Of a DNA stretch of 39,324 nucleotides, positions 1 to 4,956 are shown one piece after another. A program made the translations under genes and the position numbers. Origin of the DNA: a virus; IMG/VR virus record IMGVR_UViG_3300040801_002623, positions 1-39,324 of that record. One strand, given 5' to 3'. Position 1 is the first letter of the stretch, and every line of letters starts with the position of its first letter. The notes under the pieces were generated by a model. It worked only from the letters and a program-made list of their open reading frames with translations, ran no database searches and had not been told where the DNA came from.

Positions 1-117
1 ATGGAATCGTGCGCCATCGCAGTGGACATGTTTAATATAATCGGGATCACTTTCAGCGGGTTCCTCTGGTGGATACGGCGGTCTATTTGTAGGGTCAATA
101 AAGATTGTGTCAGTCAT
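1..117 (-). CDS. Hypothetical protein, 3' end outside window
   Basis: Partial gene: 39 codons are visible before the window edge. Translation begins MTDTIFIDPTNRPPYPPEEP and is rich in proline and acidic residues, followed by an HVHCDGARFH stretch. The ATG lies 8 nt inside the end of the upstream gene (110-337), an arrangement seen throughout this window and suggesting translational coupling. A purine-rich stretch (GGAAATGAAG) sits just before the start. I do not recognise the family. It is probably the third gene of the small leftward operon driven by the sigma-70-like promoter at 508-537. Confidence 0.6.
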   Translation of the reverse strand, partial: MTDTIFIDPTNRPPYPPEEPAESDPDYIKHVHCDGARFH

Positions 118-337
118 CTTCATTTCCAATCAGAGCACGCAAGGCCCTCACAGCTTCATTGTGTTCGTCTGAAACCCATTCAGTATTTGGCATCCTGATC
201 GTTTCTGTTAATTTCGGAACGTATTTTTTTAATGCCGCTTCCAGTTCAGCGATACGACACCACGGACAATCTCTGTCCTTACCGCCATAGAGTCCGTGCG
301 CGTTTAGAGCACAGTACCCATTTTCTATGTCGCTCAT
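110..337 (-). CDS. Small hypothetical protein with a CPWC motif
   Basis: 75-residue protein. An N-terminal segment contains Cys9 and a CPWC pair (residues 24-27) that could form half a zinc ribbon or a redox-like pair. It is followed by an amphipathic helix (IAELEAALKKYV) and a second helical stretch near the C-terminus. The start is supported by a GGGAGAA ribosome-binding site 8 nt upstream. It is the second gene of a short leftward operon after a 33-residue membrane peptide, and its end overlaps the next gene by 8 nt. Small Cys-pair proteins with an 'AELEAAL' helix are common in phage accessory regions, but no specific function can be assigned. Confidence 0.75.
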   Translation of the reverse strand: MSDIENGYCALNAHGLYGGKDRDCPWCRIAELEAALKKYVPKLTETIRMPNTEWVSDEHNEAVRALRALIGNEDD

Positions 338-366
338 ATTTGATTCTCCCGTCCAAACATATTTTT

Positions 367-468
367 TTAAAAGTCAGTGAATATAACAATAGCGCAAAAT
401 ATCAACCACACGATGGTCATCCACAGACACCCTGTCTTAACATGCCAATCAGTAGGTTCGATTCTCAT
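367..468 (-). CDS. 33-residue single-pass membrane peptide
   Basis: A short ORF of 33 codons: MRIEPTDWHVKTGCLWMTI, then a hydrophobic run (VWLIFCAIVIF) and the end TDF. One transmembrane segment covers roughly residues 15-31, with a short N-terminal tail. It has a good ribosome-binding site (AAGGAA, 7 nt before ATG) and lies about 33 nt downstream of the predicted start of transcription from the promoter at 508-537, so it would be the first gene of that transcript. Tiny membrane peptides in phage early regions often act on host envelope or signalling proteins; here that is only an inference from context. Confidence 0.6.
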   Translation of the reverse strand: MRIEPTDWHVKTGCLWMTIVWLIFCAIVIFTDF

Positions 469-507
469 CTTAATTTCCTTCTGTATTATTTTATCTCTGA
501 CTAAAGT

Positions 508-537
508 AGTATATCACACACAATGACACCAAGTCAA
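508..537 (-). promoter_or_regulatory. Sigma-70-like promoter for the leftward genes 468 to 1
   Basis: On the minus strand, TTGACT (537-532) and TATACT (513-508) are separated by 18 nt, each one base from consensus. The predicted transcript begins near 501 and reaches the ATG at 468 after about 33 nt that include an AAGGAA site. It lies in the short gap between the lipoprotein gene and the membrane peptide gene, which fits a genuine promoter. Confidence 0.6.
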
Positions 538-542
538 ACATT

Positions 543-698
543 TTAAAATTTATCGGCTTCTACACAGGTACATTGTATCCCTATTGGACAATTGTTGGAC
601 CAACACCCTTCATCATTATCTTGGTGCAAAAAACTTTTACTGCATCCAACACCGCACAAAGTGCTTGATAAGAAAAGCATTAATATTACTTTTTTCAT
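543..698 (-). CDS. Small Cys-rich lipoprotein
   Basis: 51-residue ORF. The N-terminus MKKVILMLFLSSTLCGVGC is a short Lys-Lys plus hydrophobic signal peptide ending in a GVGC lipobox-like site; the first lipobox position is Gly rather than the usual Leu. The predicted mature part is about 33 residues with five or more cysteines (CWSNNC, CTC), probably a disulphide-bonded periplasmic peptide on an outer- or inner-membrane anchor. An AAAGGAGA site lies in the end of the upstream gene, 13 nt from the ATG, a long spacing. Phage lipoproteins of this kind include Rz1-type spanins and superinfection-exclusion proteins. No partner membrane protein is adjacent apart from the peptide at 367-468, so the role is open. 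Confidence 0.6.
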   Translation of the reverse strand: MKKVILMLFLSSTLCGVGCSKSFLHQDNDEGCWSNNCPIGIQCTCVEADKF

Positions 699-701
699 GT
701 T

Positions 702-1043
702 TTAAATCAATCTCCTTTTGTTGAACCACGGAATGTCGTCAATTTTAAAAACAAACATATCTGGCCTACCACTGAGACAAAAATACGTCCATTCTTCGTC
801 TGTCAGATCAACACATTTGAGAACATCAGTGACCTTGTGATTGCAGAATGTATGCATACTTTCGCCATTACGGGAGAGATGCAAGTTTCCTTCATTATCA
901 AACGCTGGGGCTGAATTAAACAGACTTATTTCACAATACCGGTTATCTGTATCAAAATTATCCAAGGCAACATAAGAACACTCGACAAGTGATATGTCTC
1001 TACCTATGATCTTGGCTAATTTTTTAGCATTAATTGTTTTCAT
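702..1043 (-). CDS. Member of the local 'LSG' paralog family
   Basis: 113-residue unrecognised protein. Its C-terminal part, VDLTDEEWTYFCLSG followed by FVFKIDD, matches the tails of three other small proteins in this window (1040-1507, 1538-1912, 7894-8367): a Leu-Ser/Thr-rich helix, an aromatic strand, a (L/M)S(G/N) turn and a final (F/W)-x-(I/V) strand. The N-terminus (MKTINAKKLAKIIGRDIS) looks like a short helix. The start overlaps the previous stop as ATGA with an AGGG site 12 nt upstream. It is co-transcribed with the upstream paralog and the downstream lipoprotein. I infer a small cytoplasmic protein of unknown role. Confidence 0.7.
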   Translation of the reverse strand: MKTINAKKLAKIIGRDISLVECSYVALDNFDTDNRYCEISLFNSAPAFDNEGNLHLSRNGESMHTFCNHKVTDVLKCVDLTDEEWTYFCLSGRPDMFVFKIDDIPWFNKRRLI

Positions 1044-1507
1044 AATTTTGTGACCCTAAACTGCAACTCAGAATAGTTATTGGACATTTTATAATATATG
1101 ATGTCTTCGTTTGAGTAAAAATTATGCATGCGAGTGAAATATTCATCTATATTTTCAAAATAACCAAATGGCACGGCCAGTGTGTCTTCTTCCGTGGCCG
1201 AACGCCAGCACCAATGGCGCGACCAGACCCAATGGCGCGAACAGACCCCCCCGGAGACTATTTTTGGTGGTTTTGTATGAAACCCAAGAAAAAAGAAACC
1301 AGATAACCAGTGTACCTGTTCCAACATATGATTAGGTACCAAAGCTGCCCAACGAAAAGACTCAATCTCCTTGCCTGTACGATAAAACAGAACTGAGCCA
1401 AGTTGGGAGGCTTCGTTGTTAATTTTTTTAACAATATGCAGGGGCAAAGTTCGCATGAATAGTAGTATATCATTTGCTGTCGGTGGAGTCAACCCCGACA
1501 TTGACAA
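1040..1507 (-). CDS. Member of the local 'LSG' paralog family, with a tandem repeat
   Basis: Up to 155 residues. The longest reading starts at a TTG (1507), but an ATG two codons later (1501) is also possible; a GAGGAA site lies just upstream of either. The C-terminus (NEDIIYYKMSNNYSELQFRV) aligns with the neighbouring paralog 1538-1912 (LIYLKLSGDFSELVWRI), and both share an upstream hydrophobic strand ending in GFH. Between them it carries a Trp/Cys-rich insert (two SRHW units) encoded by an 18-bp tandem repeat beside a run of seven C, absent from the paralog. It may be intact, or a slipped or expanded copy. It is divergently arranged with the paralog across a 30-nt gap. Confidence 0.65.
   Translation of the reverse strand: MSMSGLTPPTANDILLFMRTLPLHIVKKINNEASQLGSVLFYRTGKEIESFRWAALVPNHMLEQVHWLSGFFFLGFHTKPPKIVSGGVCSRHWVWSRHWCWRSATEEDTLAVPFGYFENIDEYFTRMHNFYSNEDIIYYKMSNNYSELQFRVTKL
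1211..1246. repeat. Two tandem 18-bp units
   Basis: Positions 1211-1228 and 1229-1246 are the same 18-mer (beginning CCAATGGCGCGA) with one mismatch (1223 versus 1241). They lie in frame inside the gene 1040-1507 and encode two SRHW-containing six-residue units. The stretch is GC-rich compared with its surroundings and runs into seven consecutive C (1246-1252), a possible slippage tract. Confidence 0.85.
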
Positions 1508-1529
1508 CAGTTCCTCAATGCATTATACT
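1501..1529 (+). promoter_or_regulatory. Consensus sigma-70 promoter abutting a start codon
   Basis: TTGACA (1501-1506), 17-nt spacer, TATACT (1524-1529). The ATG of the rightward gene begins at 1538, eight bases after the -10 box, so transcription should start at or within about two bases of the start codon, giving a leaderless mRNA. The opposite strand of the same 30 bases carries TATAAT (1527-1522), which could serve the leftward gene 1040-1507; no convincing -35 is seen for that one. Confidence 0.75.
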
Positions 1530-1537
1530 ATTGTTGC

Positions 1538-1912
1538 ATGGATACAGTACAATCCAAAATAATATGGAAAATATTAGAAGCGAACGATTCGATAAGGCTG
1601 AACAACTGGGACATTATGTATGGACTAAGTGAAAAACATTACCAATACATGTCTGTAGATTGGGCACGAGAAGGACGTCCCTCTGTACGAATAATCGACG
1701 ACGAGACCGTTGTCGTCGTAGGGTTTCATTATGAAGAGCCTACCTTCGACAGAACGCGAGGCGTGTGGGGATCAAGCGGCCCCCGTATTATAGTAGTACC
1801 TAACCACGATGTTATATTAAATCAAATACCATTATCCAATAGTGCGTTGATTTATTTAAAACTTTCAGGGGACTTTAGTGAACTTGTTTGGAGGATAAAG
1901 TATGATAATTAA
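1538..1912 (+). CDS. Member of the local 'LSG' paralog family, probably leaderless
   Basis: 124-residue unrecognised protein with a C-terminal segment (ALIYLKLSGDFSELVWRI) shared with three other small proteins here. A central hydrophobic strand VVVVGFH matches FFFLGFH of the divergent neighbour. There is no ribosome-binding site before ATG 1538; instead a consensus promoter ends 8 nt upstream, predicting a leaderless transcript. A downstream ATG (codon 26) has only a weak GGGAC before it, so 1538 is preferred. The gene is followed after 39 nt by another rightward gene that has its own late-type motif. Confidence 0.75.
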   Translation: MDTVQSKIIWKILEANDSIRLNNWDIMYGLSEKHYQYMSVDWAREGRPSVRIIDDETVVVVGFHYEEPTFDRTRGVWGSSGPRIIVVPNHDVILNQIPLSNSALIYLKLSGDFSELVWRIKYDN

Positions 1913-1913
1913 G

Positions 1914-1921
1914 AATAAATA
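1914..1921 (+). promoter_or_regulatory. Late-promoter-like motif (AATAAATA)
   Basis: AATAAATA 30 nt upstream of ATG 1952, in the short gap between two rightward genes. It resembles the T4 late promoter core TATAAATA and the copies found at equal distances before other genes in this window. Confidence 0.45.
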
Positions 1922-1951
1922 GTGTAAATAATACATTATTGAGAGTCCCCC

Positions 1952-2683
1952 ATGAGATTAACTGAAATTGTTCAAACTACACAAACTCTTCACAAAGGAT
2001 ACAATGCGTTACCGGACAGAGATAGCGCTGGACTTAGTAACAACGAAATTGATTTAGATGATTTTTCACAAGACGACGATTCTCGCCCACATGGTTCTTT
2101 TTATACAGTCGATGACATAGCAGATGATCCTGCCCTTATAAAAAAGTTTTCCCATCGACCAATATCAGACGATGCACACGCATTATATATCCAAACACTA
2201 ATAAGTCAGCGCTTGATGGGAGAAAACCCATATGCTCCGCGTGTGTATAACATGGAATCATATGTTGATTCTGGGGGGAATACCCATTATGACTTTGATG
2301 TTGAGCGGTTACTAACCTGTCAACAAGTCGCACCAGAATCTATTATCCATTTGTATGATTTGTTTGACACGAACACCATGAAGCGTTATAAAAGTTCGGT
2401 CGAGAAAGAGATATATCAAAGCAAAGCTCCCGATCAAAGCGAAATATCCAAGAGAATTACAAACGATCTAGCTTATGCATGTGGTACTTGTGTTGCAGGG
2501 GATACCCTCGATGTCGTTACGGATGAAAAATTGTTCGAACTTTTACGAACCATAAAAGGCCTGATGATGAGCTTAAAAAAGATTAACCAGTATACTCATT
2601 TTTATGACTTCCATCATGAAAACCTAATGTATAGACCAACCTCAGTAGGAATGCAACTTGTTATCAACGACCCAATAGCTTAG
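1952..2683 (+). CDS. Kinase-like protein with a possible capsid-targeting leader
   Basis: 243-residue protein. Near the C-terminus, YDFHHENLMYR (residues 218-228) resembles the catalytic loop of aminoglycoside-phosphotransferase-type kinases (D-x-H-x-x-N; D219, H221, N224). LVINDP (236-241) sits where the metal-binding Asp (D240) is expected, and the protein ends directly after it. No Gly-rich loop or clear ATP-binding Lys is evident in the N-terminal half, so this could be a minimal kinase or a non-catalytic relative. The N-terminus MRLTEIVQTTQTLHKGY closely matches that of the 2H phosphoesterase at 2680-3090. It ends tail-to-tail with that gene, the two stop codons overlapping by 4 nt. Confidence 0.65.
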   Translation: MRLTEIVQTTQTLHKGYNALPDRDSAGLSNNEIDLDDFSQDDDSRPHGSFYTVDDIADDPALIKKFSHRPISDDAHALYIQTLISQRLMGENPYAPRVYNMESYVDSGGNTHYDFDVERLLTCQQVAPESIIHLYDLFDTNTMKRYKSSVEKEIYQSKAPDQSEISKRITNDLAYACGTCVAGDTLDVVTDEKLFELLRTIKGLMMSLKKINQYTHFYDFHHENLMYRPTSVGMQLVINDPIA

Positions 2684-3090
2684 TTTATATATTTTAGTTG
2701 ACCCGAGATGCGAATTGGATTAATTTTGTCAAAACCTTGAGAAGCAATAACATCATTAGAGTGCACTGGTTTCCTGCCCTTCGATCTATCTAGAGACCAT
2801 GTTATGTGGTATCGTTTTCCATCTGGTCTAAATTCTTCACCATTCACTGCAATAACAAGTGCTTCTATACCGTCGTCTTCGGCATAACCAATGACATCTA
2901 TCGGAACTTCTTGATCATATGGAAGGGCCTCGTCCTTGGGTTTTCCAAAAGACAGGGTCGCGTGATGGCCTATCCATTCTGGATATTTTGGTGGGAAGTG
3001 TTTTTTTAGTTCAGATCGGATATTTTGTGGCAGGACATACGCGTCATACCCTTCATTTAAAATACTTTTTGAAATTTCAAATAAACGCAT
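2680..3090 (-). CDS. 2H-superfamily phosphoesterase (possible Acb1-like)
   Basis: 136 residues. Two H-x-T motifs of the 2H phosphoesterase fold are visible: HAT at residues 43-45 (within IGHHATLSFG) and HIT at 95-97 (within RYHITWSL), about 50 residues apart as expected. A conserved-looking KPVHSND follows at 107-113. Family members cleave 2',3'- or cyclic oligonucleotide phosphodiester bonds, and T4 Acb1, which degrades CBASS signal nucleotides, is one; this assignment to anti-defence is inference. The leader MRLFEISKSILNEGY contains L-N-E followed by Gly, like the (L/I)-x-E cleavage site of T4 prohead protease, so the first 13 residues may target it into the capsid. Confidence 0.7.
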   Translation of the reverse strand: MRLFEISKSILNEGYDAYVLPQNIRSELKKHFPPKYPEWIGHHATLSFGKPKDEALPYDQEVPIDVIGYAEDDGIEALVIAVNGEEFRPDGKRYHITWSLDRSKGRKPVHSNDVIASQGFDKINPIRISGQLKYIN

Positions 3091-3100
3091 GTTGTGTTCC

Positions 3101-3508
3101 TTAATCTTTGGTTCGTACCAGCCTTTTAAATTTATCTAAATGATCAGCATTTACCATTACGGGAACATATTCGTGTCCTAATTGGTATGCTGCAGCCAAC
3201 CTATGTCTTCCATTTGTGAAATCTACTTGTTTGGTATATGGGTTGTATCCGACAATTGCATAATCCATTGGTTGATTGGCTTGAAAATGTTGAATGGCCT
3301 TAGGCAATCTATAACTAAATGCATTCGGACCCCCAATTGGGTCGGTTACATCCAAAGCTATGTCTTGGTGGGTATTGTTAAATATATCTTTAATATTACA
3401 ATTTAGCAAAACATATTCATCCCTGTTGTTATAAGGATATGGATTTTGGGCTTGGTCTGCTGTTGCCCAACTAAGGGGCTTTTTACTAACATATTCAGTA
3501 CTTTTCAT
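3101..3508 (-). CDS. ParB/sulfiredoxin-like domain protein
   Basis: 135 residues. The C-terminal segment VDFTNGRHRLAAAYQLG (95-111), followed by a hydrophobic VPVMV strand, matches the ParB-like nuclease/Srx-fold signature, where the GRHR loop binds nucleotide. Upstream, ALDVTDPIGG and AIQHFQ would be the first strand and helix. No DNA-binding helix-turn-helix is present, so it is not a partition ParB; phage proteins of this size with this fold may act as nucleases or nucleotide-binding modifiers. The start at 3508 has no good ribosome-binding site (AAGGATT lies about 19 nt away). It is probably co-transcribed with the downstream 2H phosphoesterase gene, 10 nt away. Confidence 0.65.
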   Translation of the reverse strand: MKSTEYVSKKPLSWATADQAQNPYPYNNRDEYVLLNCNIKDIFNNTHQDIALDVTDPIGGPNAFSYRLPKAIQHFQANQPMDYAIVGYNPYTKQVDFTNGRHRLAAAYQLGHEYVPVMVNADHLDKFKRLVRTKD

Positions 3509-3563
3509 ATTGAGTTGTAGTTGTTATAATCCTTTTGCATTTTCTTATATTTAGCCAATAATA

Positions 3564-3571
3564 GATAAATA
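3564..3571 (+). promoter_or_regulatory. Late-promoter-like motif (GATAAATA)
   Basis: GATAAATA lies 31 nt before ATG 3603, leaving room for a 25-nt leader with an AGGAGA site 8 nt before the start. Same spacing class as other copies in the window. Confidence 0.5.
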
Positions 3572-3602
3572 TAATAAAATCACATATGTAGGAGAAAGAC
3601 AC

Positions 3603-4139
3603 ATGACCAACGACATGCGTAAATTAATGGAAGCTGCTGAAAAGTTTTTAGAAGATGCCCTAAATGAAGAAATTGATGGTTTTGAAGTAACCAACAAGGG
3701 CAGACCTCTTCGTAGAGAATTTAGCGGGACAATGTTTCTTCCATCCAAAGATGTTCGTGTTATTAACTTAGAAACTAAACAAGAACTGCTTGTACCTTGG
3801 GATCACGTTGAGCAAACATTGGGCAAAAAGGCCAACAGAGTGATGACGGAAGTAATGATGAATGGTTTTTATGAGGCCGGAAAGTTTAGAATAGAAATAT
3901 GGGAACCCAGAATGGACGATGTTAACGAGGGCTATGAAGAACTGCCACCCATCGACCGTGAGCGTTATACTGATTTGTCTGCGGAAAGATTAGAGGGGCC
4001 TTTCATGCTACGGAGCGGCAAAGTGGTCTATTATGATCCAAAGAAAGGGAGATATTATGATAGGGATTCCGATATGTACATGACTTATGCAGAATACGAA
4101 CTCCATAACAGGAACCGTACCCATGCAGAAGATAATTAA
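3603..4139 (+). CDS. Hypothetical phage protein with an acidic helical N-terminus
   Basis: 178 residues, cytoplasmic by composition. An N-terminal amphipathic helix (MRKLMEAAEKFLEDALNEE) is followed by a mixed central part and a Tyr-rich C-terminal part (VVYYDPKKGRYYDRDSDMYM). N-termini reading 'M-R-K-L-M-E-A' are common on T4-like phage proteins, sometimes as capsid-targeting leaders; here that is uncertain. The start has a strong AGGAGA site and an upstream late-type motif. Its last 17 nt overlap the following lipoprotein gene. I do not recognise a specific family. Confidence 0.75.
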   Translation: MTNDMRKLMEAAEKFLEDALNEEIDGFEVTNKGRPLRREFSGTMFLPSKDVRVINLETKQELLVPWDHVEQTLGKKANRVMTEVMMNGFYEAGKFRIEIWEPRMDDVNEGYEELPPIDRERYTDLSAERLEGPFMLRSGKVVYYDPKKGRYYDRDSDMYMTYAEYELHNRNRTHAEDN

Positions 4140-4479
4140 ACACGCCATTCTTCTGTGTATTGGTTTTGTTTCGTTGGTTTTGGTATCTTGTGATGATTCC
4201 AGATACGAGTATGATTTAAGTAGTTGTAACGACAATGATTCCATAATTCAATTACAAGTTAAAGTGTATGATTCTTATACCGAAATAGATAAGGCATATT
4301 CTGAATTCGTAGAAAAAGACGATGGGTCTCAGAGGTACGGATTTGCTCGATGGAATACAGAGCAGACCAAATGTATAGTGTATGTCCCAAAGATAAGATC
4401 CCCAAGAGATTCTCGAAAAATGGAAACGTGGGGGCATGAGTTAATGCACTGTGTATGTGGAAAATATCACCCAGAGTGA
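4123..4479 (+). CDS. Lipoprotein with an HExxH metallopeptidase-like motif
   Basis: 118 residues from ATG 4123, chosen over the upstream in-frame ATG because an AGGAA site lies 8 nt before it and it begins a typical lipoprotein signal peptide (MQKIIKHAILLCIGFVSLVL) ending in the lipobox LVSC. The mature protein ends in TWGHELMHCVCGKYHPE: HELMH is a zinc-metallopeptidase HExxH, followed by Gly and a further His three residues on (HExxH-x3-G-x2-H), close to but one residue longer than the metzincin signature. The Cys residues beside it may form a disulphide. It probably acts in the periplasm, anchored to a membrane, perhaps on peptidoglycan or an envelope protein. It is translationally coupled to the preceding gene. 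Confidence 0.7.
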   Translation: MQKIIKHAILLCIGFVSLVLVSCDDSRYEYDLSSCNDNDSIIQLQVKVYDSYTEIDKAYSEFVEKDDGSQRYGFARWNTEQTKCIVYVPKIRSPRDSRKMETWGHELMHCVCGKYHPE

Positions 4480-4494
4480 TGTTTTTCAGTGAGG

Positions 4495-4947
4495 TCAATG
4501 TTTAAATTGATTGAGAAAGGATCTTATTTCGTTGTTAGAATATCCAAGAAGTATTCCAACCTTCGCATGCCATAGACCAGTTTTTCCGGAATTCTTATAC
4601 CGGTCATAATTATTATATAATGTTTCTATTTTTTTAGCCCTCCATTCTTCTCCCTTTTGGGTTACACAATATCGTGTCCCGAGGTCGGGCGTGTTGAGCT
4701 TGAAAAAAGAAAACACCCCTTTCTTTATGAATGGTGCAAAAGATTGGAGTTGACTATAATCGTGGCACATTGTCGCTGGTTTCTTACCAAGTAACATCAA
4801 TATGAGATAACGGCCTTCGTGTGGTCCTTTCCATGGTTCGATAGTGTGCGCTGTTTGGTAGCGTTCCATACTATCTGCCGAAAGGTGGGCATCGTATGGT
4901 AGTGAGTGATCCACATCAGTCCGCTGGTATACTTCTCGAAGCAGCAT
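4495..4947 (-). CDS. Hypothetical protein, possibly with a short leader
   Basis: 150 residues, unrecognised. The N-terminus MLLREVYQ fits the M-x-L-x-E-(I/V) pattern of the proteins at 1952 and 3090. The C-terminal third is basic and ends in a compact helical motif (AKVGILLGYSNNEIRSFL). An AAGGGA site 6 nt before the ATG supports the start. It follows the large PcfJ-like gene after 9 nt and is likely co-transcribed with it. Convergent with the lipoprotein gene at 4479. Confidence 0.7.
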   Translation of the reverse strand: MLLREVYQRTDVDHSLPYDAHLSADSMERYQTAHTIEPWKGPHEGRYLILMLLGKKPATMCHDYSQLQSFAPFIKKGVFSFFKLNTPDLGTRYCVTQKGEEWRAKKIETLYNNYDRYKNSGKTGLWHAKVGILLGYSNNEIRSFLNQFKH

Positions 4948-4956
4948 TACTGTCCC

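Noticed and set aside
586-600. TGTTGG-CCAACA inverted repeat
   Set aside because: Lies inside the small lipoprotein gene, with a one-base loop that cannot form a hairpin; probably chance.
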